From an uncultured Cohaesibacter sp. (lineage in GTDB: Bacteria > Pseudomonadota > Alphaproteobacteria > Rhizobiales > Cohaesibacteraceae), in NCBI RefSeq assembly GCF_963682185.1, contig NZ_OY821667.1, positions 2,989,501 through 3,053,500 of the forward strand: DNA of 64,000 nucleotides. Direction: 5' to 3'. The number at the start of each line of letters is the position of its first letter. Within the stretch, counting starts at the first letter, position 1. Made by a program: the position numbers and the translations under genes. Under the pieces are notes generated by a model. That model saw only the letters and a program-made list of their open reading frames with translations. It ran no database searches and was not told where the DNA came from. Shown in pieces: positions 28,527 to 36,906 of the stretch.

Positions 28527-31424
28527 ATGTCCGAAAAACCACATCTCTTTTTGATTGACGGATCTTCCTATATTTTTCGAGCCTATCACGCCCTGCCGCC
28601 ATTAACGCGCAAGAGCGATGGGCTGCCCGTGGGCGCGGTTTCCGGCTTCTGTAACATGCTCTGGAAGCTGATTGCCGATGGAGACAAGGGCATTGTTGGC
28701 GTGACGCCCACCCATGTTGCCGTGATTTTCGACGCCAAGGGCGATACCTTCCGCAACGCGATCTATGATCAATACAAGGCCCAGCGTCCACCGGCGCCGG
28801 AAGATCTCGTCCCCCAGTTCGGTCTTATTCGCGACGCCGTGCGGGCTTTCAACATCGCCTGCATCGAGCTGGAAGGCTATGAAGCGGATGACATCATCGC
28901 CACTTATTCCGAACAGGCGCTGGCCGAAGGGGCCGATGTGACGATTATCGGCTCTGACAAGGATCTGATGCAACTTGTTCGCCCTGGTGTCATGATGGTC
29001 GATACCATGAAGAACAAGCGTATCGGCGAAGCTGAGGTCGCCGAGAAGTTTGGCGTTTCTCCCGATAAGGTGGTCGAGGTGCAGGCGCTGGCGGGCGATT
29101 CGGTCGATAACGTTCCCGGCGTGCCCGGCATCGGTATCAAGACCGCCGCCCAACTCATAAACGAATATGGTGATCTGGAAACTCTGCTGGAGAAGGCGGA
29201 CGGCATCAAGCAGAAGAAACGCCGCGAAAATCTCATTGAATTTGCCGAGCAGGCCCGCATCTCCAAAGAGCTGGTCTATCTCAAGCGCGATGTGCCGCTG
29301 CCGCTTGGTCTTGATGCGCTGGCCTGCTGCGATCTGGAAGGGCCCAAGCTGGTCTCCTTCCTCAAGGCGCTCGAATTCACCACGCTCACACGCCGCGTCG
29401 CCGAAGCGACAGAAACTGAAGCTGCCGAAGTGGAAGCGACGAGCCTTGAGGTGGCAGGATGGGAGGCCGCAGATCCGGCTGCCGCCAGCGAAAGTACGGA
29501 CGCTGTTGATGGCGACAAGACCCCCGGGCCGCTGGATCTTGCAGCCAAGATGGCCGCCGATATCGGCGCGCTGCCGATTGACAATCAGAGCTACCAGACC
29601 GTGCGCTCCATGGCGGAGCTGCAAGTCTGGCTCGATGAAGCCAAACGCATCGGCTATGTCGCGGTAGACACCGAAACCGACAGCCTCGATGCCATGCAGG
29701 CCAATCTGGTCGGCGTGTCGCTGGCAACCGAACCGGGCAAGGCCTGTTATATCCCACTCGCTCATGTTTCGGGCGATGGAGACATGTTTGGCGGTGGACT
29801 GGTGGAAGGTCAGATCCCGCTTACCGAAGCCGTCACCGCTCTCAAGGGCATGCTGGAAGACCCTTCTATCCTCAAGATCGGCCAGAATCTCAAATATGAC
29901 ACGCTGTTGCTCTCGCGCTATGACATCGAGATCGCGCCGTTTGATGACACGCTGCTGCTCTCCTATGTGCTTGATGCCGGCAAGCATGGCCATGGCATGG
30001 ATGAACTTTCCGAGCTGTGGCTCGGCCATAAGCCTATTCCTTTCAAGGAAGTGGCGGGCAGCGGCAAAAGCCAGATCACCTTCGACAAAGTGGAGCTGGA
30101 AAAGGCCACCCCTTATGCCGCTGAAGATGCCGACGTGACCCTGCGCCTCTGGATGATCCTCAAGCCTCGCCTTGCGGCCGATGGCATGACTTCGGTCTAT
30201 GAGAGGCTGGAGCGCCCGCTGCTGCCAGTGTTGCGCCGCATGGAAAAGCGCGGCGTCTCGGTCGATCGTCAGATCCTGTCTCAGCTATCGGGCACTTTCG
30301 CCCAAGGCATGGCCGGATTGGAAGAAGAAATCCACGCGTTGGCTGGTTCGCCCTTCAATATCGGCAGCCCCAAGCAGCTGGGCGATATTCTGTTTGGCGA
30401 AATGGGCCTGCCCGGTGGCAAGAAGACCAAGACCGGAGCCTGGTCCACCTCGGCCAGTGTGCTTGAGGATCTTGCAGCGGAAGGCCATGAATTGCCTAAA
30501 AAGGTGGTGGAATGGCGCCAGCTCTCAAAGCTCAAGAGCACCTATACCGACGCGCTTCCCAATTTCATCAACCCCGAGACCAAGCGCGTCCATACCTCTT
30601 ATTCACTCGCCGCGACCAGCACGGGCCGTTTGGCCTCGTCCGATCCAAACCTTCAGAATATTCCGGTGCGCACCGAAGCGGGCCGCAAGATCCGCACCGC
30701 TTTCGTGGCCGAGAATGGCAACAAGCTGATTTCCGCTGACTATAGCCAGATCGAGCTGCGCGTGCTCGCGCATATGGCCGACATTCCGCAGCTAAAGAAA
30801 GCCTTCGAGGATGGCCTGGACATTCACGCCATGACGGCGTCTGAAATGTTCCATGTGCCGCTCGATGAGATGGACGCCGCCACCCGTCGCCGCGCCAAGG
30901 CCATCAATTTCGGCATCATCTATGGCATTTCCGCCTTCGGGCTGGCCAACCAGCTCAGCATTTCCCGCGGCGAGGCCAAGACCTATATCGACACCTATTT
31001 CGAGCGCTTCCCCGGCATCCGCGACTATATGGAAGCCACCAAGAAGGCCGCTCGCGAGCAGGGCTATGTGGAGACCATCTTCGGCCGTAAGATCCATTAT
31101 CCGGAGATCAATTCCAAGAATCCCAACATGCGCAATTTTCAGGAACGCGCCGCCATCAACGCCCCCATTCAGGGCTCGGCAGCCGATATCCTGCGCCGCG
31201 CCATGGTCCGTATGGAAGACGCTCTGAGTGATGCTTCGCTCTCGGCCCGTATGCTGCTGCAAGTCCATGACGAGTTGATCTTTGAGGTGCCGGAAGGCGA
31301 GGTCGACGACACCATCAAGGTCGTGCGCACCATCATGGAAAACGCCCCGATGCCCGCTCTGCAACTCAGCGTGCCCTTGAAGGTCGATGCCGAAGCTGCC
31401 AACAACTGGGACGAAGCGCATTGA
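28527..31424 (+). CDS. polA: DNA polymerase I
   Basis: The 965-residue enzyme has all three domains. The 5'-3' nuclease is at residues 1-290 (FLIDGSSYIFRAYHAL). The 3'-5' proofreading domain (about 360-560) keeps acidic residues in VAVDTETDSLD, so it is probably active. The polymerase (about 570-965) has SADYSQIELRVLAHM, the O-helix RRRAKAINFGIIYGIS and the closing LQVHDELIFEVPE. A variable linker rich in Ala, Glu and Thr joins the nuclease to the exonuclease. It functions in Okazaki fragment processing and repair. Confidence 0.98.
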   Translation: MSEKPHLFLIDGSSYIFRAYHALPPLTRKSDGLPVGAVSGFCNMLWKLIADGDKGIVGVTPTHVAVIFDAKGDTFRNAIYDQYKAQRPPAPEDLVPQFGLIRDAVRAFNIACIELEGYEADDIIATYSEQALAEGADVTIIGSDKDLMQLVRPGVMMVDTMKNKRIGEAEVAEKFGVSPDKVVEVQALAGDSVDNVPGVPGIGIKTAAQLINEYGDLETLLEKADGIKQKKRRENLIEFAEQARISKELVYLKRDVPLPLGLDALACCDLEGPKLVSFLKALEFTTLTRRVAEATETEAAEVEATSLEVAGWEAADPAAASESTDAVDGDKTPGPLDLAAKMAADIGALPIDNQSYQTVRSMAELQVWLDEAKRIGYVAVDTETDSLDAMQANLVGVSLATEPGKACYIPLAHVSGDGDMFGGGLVEGQIPLTEAVTALKGMLEDPSILKIGQNLKYDTLLLSRYDIEIAPFDDTLLLSYVLDAGKHGHGMDELSELWLGHKPIPFKEVAGSGKSQITFDKVELEKATPYAAEDADVTLRLWMILKPRLAADGMTSVYERLERPLLPVLRRMEKRGVSVDRQILSQLSGTFAQGMAGLEEEIHALAGSPFNIGSPKQLGDILFGEMGLPGGKKTKTGAWSTSASVLEDLAAEGHELPKKVVEWRQLSKLKSTYTDALPNFINPETKRVHTSYSLAATSTGRLASSDPNLQNIPVRTEAGRKIRTAFVAENGNKLISADYSQIELRVLAHMADIPQLKKAFEDGLDIHAMTASEMFHVPLDEMDAATRRRAKAINFGIIYGISAFGLANQLSISRGEAKTYIDTYFERFPGIRDYMEATKKAAREQGYVETIFGRKIHYPEINSKNPNMRNFQERAAINAPIQGSAADILRRAMVRMEDALSDASLSARMLLQVHDELIFEVPEGEVDDTIKVVRTIMENAPMPALQLSVPLKVDAEAANNWDEAH

Positions 31425-31437
31425 GGAGGATGAACCA

Positions 31438-32262
31438 GTGGAAGTTATAGGGAGCGAAGAGGCCCCGTTAAGCTGGGGTGAATTCGAAGCGCAGATTCGG
31501 GAACTTCGCACCGAACTTGATAGAAAGAGAATAGAAGCTCCGCGCTACAGTGTCGTGACTGATTGGCTGTTTCGCGGTCAAAGCGATTGGAATTGGGGTC
31601 TCACTACTACTCTTGAGAGGTTCGCTAATGATACCAAGCGTTTTGAACCCGAAGGAATTTCTGTACAGCGCTATCTCAGCACTATTCGATCAATTCTTCC
31701 CGCAGTTAATTCGTTAGCTCAAAAGAAATTTAAACTAGACATAAGAGTTCCTACATTCGTCCTTGGTGGATGGACGGAAGAGAGTCTGAAGTTGCTTTAT
31801 TACTTAAGGCACCACGGATATCCTACGCCATTATTAGACTGGAGCCGTTCATACCTAGTTTCAGCATTTTTCGCCTATCAAAAAGCGAATGAATGTCGGA
31901 ATGTTGCAATTTACGCATACAATGACACGATTGATGGAGCGAAAGCTGGTTGGGCTGGCGACCCGAACATAGGGGTTTTGGGACACTACGTTGAAACAGA
32001 TAAAAGACACTTTTTACAACAAAGTGAATACACAGTATGTATGTCGCAATTAAGCGGTGACAAGCTCGTTTTCAGTAACCATCAAGAAGCAGCATCCGAA
32101 AATTTCAGTAAGAATCGGATGAAAAAGTACATTCTAGCAGGATCAGAAAAGTTTAAAGTGCTACAAATACTTGATGAAGCTAACGTCAATGCCTACAGCC
32201 TCTATGGAAGTGAAGAAACATTGATGGAAATGCTAGCTTTTCGTGAATTGAGGTTAGACTAA
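31438..32262 (+). CDS. FRG-domain protein
   Basis: The 274-residue protein carries the FRG domain, named for the motif seen here at residues 45-47 (WLFRGQSDW). The second conserved block is LRHHGYPTPLLDWS at residues 123-136. FRG proteins are often found in defence islands and phage-related regions; the biochemical function is not established. The GTG start is preferred because GAGGAGG lies eight bases upstream; the in-frame ATG further up lies within polA. Base composition is clearly more AT-rich than polA and the next gene, suggesting transfer into this spot. Confidence 0.82.
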   Translation: MEVIGSEEAPLSWGEFEAQIRELRTELDRKRIEAPRYSVVTDWLFRGQSDWNWGLTTTLERFANDTKRFEPEGISVQRYLSTIRSILPAVNSLAQKKFKLDIRVPTFVLGGWTEESLKLLYYLRHHGYPTPLLDWSRSYLVSAFFAYQKANECRNVAIYAYNDTIDGAKAGWAGDPNIGVLGHYVETDKRHFLQQSEYTVCMSQLSGDKLVFSNHQEAASENFSKNRMKKYILAGSEKFKVLQILDEANVNAYSLYGSEETLMEMLAFRELRLD

Positions 32263-32269
32263 TTGCTCC

Positions 32270-32340
32270 CCCGCAGCTTACTGCGGGTACGCGTCCGCCC
32301 GCCCACAGCGGGCGCATAATGCGCCCACTCGGTCGGACGC
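32270..32340. repeat. Cluster of three palindromes after the FRG gene
   Basis: A 7-bp perfect hairpin (CCCGCAG, loop CTTA, CTGCGGG) is followed by a second structure. In it GCGTCCG (32291) pairs with CGGACGC (32334) and encloses two inner hairpins, GCCCGC/GCGGGC (32297-32313) and GCGCAT/ATGCGC (32312-32324); the two inner ones share two bases and so cannot form fully together. The G+C content differs sharply from the AT-rich gene before it. It may act as a terminator or mark an insertion boundary. Confidence 0.65.
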
Positions 32341-32457
32341 TTGCTGCCATTCGCTGAGCAGGGTGAAAGTTCTTCCCCTCCTTCCACATCCCGACTTCTC
32401 CGAATCTCCAAGCTGTGGTTAGCTTCGGTCAGAAAAGATCAAAATGAGGATGGTACA

Positions 32458-33018
32458 ATGCAAACAGCGGTGCGGTGGAGTGACTGGGACGGAAACGGGC
32501 TGGAACATTGCCAGTGTTTTGCAACAAACGAGGGGCTGCTTGTGGCTGGCGTGGTGGCAGGCACGCGTGGTTCGCTCTATGGCGCCAGTTATTATGTCAA
32601 GGCCGATGAATCCGGCAACACCCGTGAGGTGCGCGTCGCCTATGTCGGCGGCAAAAGCCTGCATGTTGAGGCTGATGGCAAGGGCAACTGGTTCGATCTG
32701 ATCGGCAAGGCTCCTATTTCCGAGCTTGAAGGATGCCTCGATATTGACATCGGCGTCACGCCTGCCACAAACATGTTGCCAGTGCGACGGCTAAAGCTGG
32801 AAAAGGACGAGTCCTGCGATATCCTCGCCGCTTATGTGCCGTTGCCCACCCAGATCGATGGCGCCTTTTTGCCTGCACGTGCAGAGCAGCGCTATACCTG
32901 TCTCGACCCCTATAGGCTTTATCGTTATGAGGGGATCTTCCGCAAATTCACCGCTGAGCTGGAATTTGACGAAAACGGTATGGTTCTGGATTATCCCGAA
33001 ACCTTCCGGCGTGTTTGA
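32458..33018 (+). CDS. Putative glycolipid-binding family protein (DUF1089-like)
   Basis: The 186-residue cytoplasmic protein resembles the putative glycolipid-binding family (PF06475): VRWSDWDGNGLEHC at the start, DLIGKAPISELEGCLDIDIG in the middle and QRYTCL... YRYEGIFRKFTAEL at the end. The ATG lies behind GAGGATGGTACA; codons upstream in the frame have no support. The function is unknown in this family. The previous gene is an unrelated FRG gene, and the stop lies 9 bases from the end of the convergent receiver-domain gene. Confidence 0.78.
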   Translation: MQTAVRWSDWDGNGLEHCQCFATNEGLLVAGVVAGTRGSLYGASYYVKADESGNTREVRVAYVGGKSLHVEADGKGNWFDLIGKAPISELEGCLDIDIGVTPATNMLPVRRLKLEKDESCDILAAYVPLPTQIDGAFLPARAEQRYTCLDPYRLYRYEGIFRKFTAELEFDENGMVLDYPETFRRV

Positions 33019-33027
33019 CGCCAAGCG

Positions 33028-33882
33028 TCAGGCCGCGCCTTTCTGATTGCGCTCAAGAAATGAAAACATGGCCCGGTTCTTGCCAAAAGCAGGGTCATCA
33101 AGACCGAGATAGCGGTGCATGATCGTATCGACATCATCGGGAACAAATGGCTTTTTGAGAAAACCATTGATGCCAATGAAGGCCGCAGATCTCTCAAGAT
33201 GGCTGGTATAATTGGTGGACATCATATAGATACCGATATCTTCCGAAGCTCTTCGGATCGCTCCTGCGAGTTCAATCCCGTCAATATTGGGCATTTGGAA
33301 GTCGGTCAGAACCAGCTCAGGTCTGACTTCCAGCAGCGTTTTGACGGCAGATTCGGCATCATGCGCTTCGTGAATGTCAAAGGAGAAACGGCATTTTTCC
33401 AACACCCTGCGGGCGAGTCTGCGCATTGTGTTGGAATCGTCCACCAGCAAAATCGGGTATGTGCGGGTGATGATGATGAAGGTAGTGAAGATGTCGGCGA
33501 CGTCTTGATAGCTGAAAGGCTTTTGGATAAAATGATAAGCGCCATATTTCCGCAAAACCTGCTCAGCTGTATCATCAAGATGGCTCGACATTGCGATTGT
33601 CATGCAATTCTTGGACGGCGTGTCTCGCAAGGAGGCGACCAATTCGGGGCCATTCATTCCCGGCATGTTAATGTCGAAAAACGCCAGATCAATCGGTTTT
33701 GAGTGGAGAATTTTGAAAGCCTCATCACCATCGGAGCATACGATGGTTTCTAGATAAGCTTGATCCCTTTGCGAGGAGACGCCCTTTTTTACTGTCGTTC
33801 TTGCAATCGAACTGTCATCAGCAATCAACACGCGAAGCAATCGGTGCAGAACTCTGGGTTTGTTCTGAAGTTGGGAAGGCAT
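33028..33882 (-). CDS. Tandem receiver-domain (REC-REC) response regulator
   Basis: A 284-residue protein made only of two receiver domains. The first has the acidic pair in IADDSS, the phospho-acceptor Asp70 (FFDINMPG) and Lys in QKPFS. The second, after about residue 140, has VDDSN, Asp194 (LTDFQMPN) and KKPFVP. Both have every residue needed for phosphorylation, but no output domain follows. It probably works through protein-protein contacts, as a phosphate sink or adaptor. No histidine kinase is adjacent. The ATG behind CAGGAT is preferred to a TTG 8 codons upstream. Confidence 0.85.
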   Translation of the reverse strand: MPSQLQNKPRVLHRLLRVLIADDSSIARTTVKKGVSSQRDQAYLETIVCSDGDEAFKILHSKPIDLAFFDINMPGMNGPELVASLRDTPSKNCMTIAMSSHLDDTAEQVLRKYGAYHFIQKPFSYQDVADIFTTFIIITRTYPILLVDDSNTMRRLARRVLEKCRFSFDIHEAHDAESAVKTLLEVRPELVLTDFQMPNIDGIELAGAIRRASEDIGIYMMSTNYTSHLERSAAFIGINGFLKKPFVPDDVDTIMHRYLGLDDPAFGKNRAMFSFLERNQKGAA

Positions 33883-34136
33883 GGTGAATTTATCCTGCTT
33901 GGCCAAGACCGTTCACGGTCTGCGCACGCGAGCTTAAAAGAAGCGCGGGTAAGACGCGATCGCTTTACTTGGATAAATATTACCATGACAATATTACCTA
34001 GTTATAAACTGGGATTGTAGTGCATTTGGCAAATTTTCCGAATCCCATGACTAAATGGATAAATAAAGAAGGTATAAATGACCAATAGTTGTTTAGAAAA
34101 TAATAAAGCGCAAAAGATGAGACCTAAAAATTAAGT

Positions 34137-35051
34137 CTATCCCAAAACGAGAATCAAAACTCCGCACACGATTAGCCCGCAGCCCATCAGCTCCAACCGG
34201 TTGATCTTTTCCTTGAAGATGAAGACCGAAGAAGCGAAGGTGAAGAGCATTTCCACCTGAGCCAGCGCTTTGACGAGGGCGGCCTGTTGCAGGGTCATGG
34301 CCATGAACCAGCCAAAACTGGCCGATGCGCCGACAAAGCCGGTGGCAAGCGATGGTTTCCACGCCCGCGCCACGCATCCCCATTGTTCCCGCTCACGAAA
34401 GGTGATCCAGATGCCCATCAAGACGGTCTGGATGAGAATGGCGGTTGCCAGTGTGAAGCTGGCTTGCAGGATATAGTCCGGCGCGACCATCGTCGGCTCA
34501 AGCGACAAAGAAGCCTTGCGATAGCTCGCCGCAGTCACACCGAAGAGAAAACCCGAAGAAAGGCCGATAAGGGCCGTGCGCGAAAAGGTCGAGGTGATCA
34601 GGGTGCGAATGGACAAGGTTGTGCGCGCAACCGAAATCAGCATGACCCCGAGCACGGCGACCCCGATGGCAACCAATGCAGACATCTTCAGCGTTTCCGA
34701 AAAGAAAACAAAGGCGAACAGCGCCGCCTGCGCCGGTTCGGTGCGGCTATAGGCCGTGCCCACCGTGAAATTGCGGAAGGAAAACAGATGCACCAGCAGA
34801 AACTGCGCCCCGATTTGCCCCACCGCTGCCATCATGACCCAGAAGAGAAACGGCCCGTTGAACACCGGCAAGTCTTTGCCCGATAGCCACACATAGCCGA
34901 ACAGATAGAGAAGGGCGAAGGGCACTCCGAAGGCAAAACGCACGAAGGTCGCCCCGGTCGTGCTCAGCGCACCCTTGAGGTGCTTTTGCAGGACAGAGCG
35001 GATATTTTGCAGAAAGGCTGCAGAGATGGTGATCAGAATCCAGGTTGGCAT
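34137..35051 (-). CDS. EamA/DMT family permease
   Basis: The 304-residue protein has ten predicted helices in two repeats, typical of drug/metabolite transporters of the EamA family. Segments QIGAQFLLVHLFSF and AYSRTEPAQAALFAFVFF (before the repeat junction) and the final GLIVCGVLILVLG support this. The substrate is unknown. It stands alone; a 230-base AT-rich gap separates it from the REC-REC gene. Confidence 0.85.
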   Translation of the reverse strand: MPTWILITISAAFLQNIRSVLQKHLKGALSTTGATFVRFAFGVPFALLYLFGYVWLSGKDLPVFNGPFLFWVMMAAVGQIGAQFLLVHLFSFRNFTVGTAYSRTEPAQAALFAFVFFSETLKMSALVAIGVAVLGVMLISVARTTLSIRTLITSTFSRTALIGLSSGFLFGVTAASYRKASLSLEPTMVAPDYILQASFTLATAILIQTVLMGIWITFREREQWGCVARAWKPSLATGFVGASASFGWFMAMTLQQAALVKALAQVEMLFTFASSVFIFKEKINRLELMGCGLIVCGVLILVLG

Positions 35052-35477
35052 GCAGAGCCTTTAGCATGAAGGGGAGGGCGGACCAACTAAAAAGCCTGCG
35101 TGGGCCAACAGTGTCTGACGAAAAGAAAAGAGGCAACCTGTTCGGTAGGCGTCCTCAGCTGCAAAAAGGAAGTGCTTCTCAAGACTTGCAAGTGATAGAC
35201 GCGTTATTCTCAGCTTGTAAAAATAAGGAAAAGTGCGAGTTCACAAATCTAAAAAAACAATGAATTGTAAAGGTAAACAAAATTTTAACCACTAGCCTTG
35301 ATGCTCTAGCGATATCGACCGGAAACGACAAACTTTGACCTCATTTCAGAGGCACACCAGCAGGCGTAGCCTTGGCGTTTCGAATGGTTGGCAAAAGCCT
35401 GCTAACCCATTCAACTATCAGTCGATATAAGCCGGGGCGCTCCCGTCAAGATGATAAGAACCAAAAAGGTCAAGGGC
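35052..35477. other. Intergenic region without a recognised gene
   Basis: The 426 bases between the EamA gene and the small secreted protein are AT-rich around 35210-35330. A 72-codon reading frame here (35045-35263, plus) has no ribosome site or recognisable domain. Nothing else was seen. Confidence 0.45.
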
Positions 35478-35864
35478 ATGATATCCCACACCGGTAAACT
35501 TTCGCTTGTGTTGCTTCTGGCAATGGCAAGTGCCTACCCGCAAGCAACCTTAGCAATGAGCAACAAAATGCGCGCCTGGCTCAAGGATATGGTCCCCCAA
35601 GAGCGCATGCTTCAGGTTTGCAACATGGAAGCCATGGGCAAGCTCGATGCGGACCGGTTGGTTGATTACACCTTCTCCAGCCCGCAGGTTCGCGACCAGA
35701 CGGTCAAGGCCGGCGGCGCCGCTTATCGCCGCAATGGGCATTGGTACAAGGTGAGCTATTCATGCGACACCAGCAAAGACCAGATGCAAGTGCTCAAGCT
35801 CACCTACAAAAAGGGCGATGAGATCCCCAGGGATAAATGGACCCAGTTCAATCTATTCAATTGA
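35478..35864 (+). CDS. Small secreted DUF930-like protein
   Basis: A 128-residue protein with a signal peptide (residues 1-26, ending PQATLA). The mature part contains two cysteines (VCNMEAMGKL and YSCDTSKDQ) and a pattern QVRDQTVKAGGAAYRRNGHWYK, as in DUF930 proteins common in Rhizobiales. The function is unknown. The ATG behind AAGGGC is preferred over one nine codons upstream because it starts the signal peptide directly. Confidence 0.65.
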   Translation: MISHTGKLSLVLLLAMASAYPQATLAMSNKMRAWLKDMVPQERMLQVCNMEAMGKLDADRLVDYTFSSPQVRDQTVKAGGAAYRRNGHWYKVSYSCDTSKDQMQVLKLTYKKGDEIPRDKWTQFNLFN

Positions 35865-35906
35865 TCGCGCTGCAAAAATGAATGTCAGGCTGTAGGCTAC
35901 CGATCG

Positions 35907-36683
35907 TCAATGCAGCGGCATTTCCGTTTGCACCATATCGCCATTTTCCTTGAAGCAAACGGCATGATCCTGCGGCACTTCGATCCAGCATTCCGATTGC
36001 CGGTCGATCGGCTCGGACACCAGCACCACATCGCCATTCTCATAGCGACGATAATAGAGCGAAGGAGCGTGATGGTCGCTCGAGCAGCGGAAACCACACA
36101 GGCGCTTGCCATCAGAAAGGCATGATGTGAAGCGCAAAGGCGTGCGGATACCCTTGTCAATCATGGCCTCTCGTACCCTGTGCAGCACATTGCGCATGGC
36201 TGTGACCGGGCATTTTTGCAGATTTTCCTGAACCGCAAGCAAGAATAGCAGCTCTGAATCGGTGCTACCGAACCGGTGCTCATAATAATCATCGCTCAAT
36301 TGCAATTCCAGCCCGCGGCGCACCCGGTGATAGTCCCCGATTTGGCCATTATGCATGAACAGCCATTTGTCATAGGCAAAGGGGTGACAGTTGCAGCGAT
36401 TGGTTGCCGTGCCGGTGGAGGCCCTGACATGGGCAAAGAAGAGGGGAGACTGGATCTGGGACGCTAGACTCTTGAGGTTGGTGTCGTTCCAGGCGGGCAG
36501 GATCTCCCTGTAAAGGCCCGGATTGTCTCTGGCTCCATACCAACCGATGCCGAAGCCATCCCCGTTGGTGACGGTTTTTCCCTTCTCCGCATGCAGGCTC
36601 TGATGAATCAGAGAGTGGTCGGCTGTTGTTACGTAATGTTCAAGGAAAACAGGCTGTCCCTTGTAAGCGACCCAGCGGCACAT
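35907..36683 (-). CDS. Class II glutamine amidotransferase (YafJ-like)
   Basis: The 258-residue protein has an N-terminal nucleophile amidotransferase fold. The start at 36683 puts the catalytic cysteine at position 2 (MCRWVAYKG), as the family requires. Other motifs are NGDGFGIGWYG, HVRASTGTATNRCNCHPF and the oxyanion region FMHNGQIGDY with SDSELLF. It is of the stand-alone YafJ type; the acceptor substrate is unknown. It lies head-to-head with the secreted beta-propeller gene. Confidence 0.9.
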   Translation of the reverse strand: MCRWVAYKGQPVFLEHYVTTADHSLIHQSLHAEKGKTVTNGDGFGIGWYGARDNPGLYREILPAWNDTNLKSLASQIQSPLFFAHVRASTGTATNRCNCHPFAYDKWLFMHNGQIGDYHRVRRGLELQLSDDYYEHRFGSTDSELLFLLAVQENLQKCPVTAMRNVLHRVREAMIDKGIRTPLRFTSCLSDGKRLCGFRCSSDHHAPSLYYRRYENGDVVLVSEPIDRQSECWIEVPQDHAVCFKENGDMVQTEMPLH

Positions 36684-36906
36684 TTCAGTCTCCAAAGATG
36701 AATTTGATCGACTCCTTTTTATATCCGGATGACGCCGAGGAAAAGCGACCTTTTCCCTAATTCTTGTTTGGCGAACAATAAGATGAACGCGGTGCACAAA
36801 GAGAGGCCGCCGCCACCCAAAAAGGCGTTTGGGAAGGCAGTCACGCGCCTGTCATCTGCCTTCGCTAAAGCAGCAGAAGATTTTATGCGCTATCCAAGAG
36901 GGTCTC

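Noticed and set aside
28602-30029. 475-codon open frame opposite polA
   Set aside because: It is antisense to conserved polA coding sequence, with no family match or start signal; a high-GC shadow.
32250-32340. Integron attC site after the FRG gene
   Set aside because: A GTTAGAC core is present at the gene end followed by palindromes, but it has the wrong orientation for the 5' end of attC and no matching second core was found.
35045-35263. 72-codon frame between the EamA and DUF930-like genes
   Set aside because: It has no ribosome site, begins within the EamA gene on the other strand and shows no recognisable domain.
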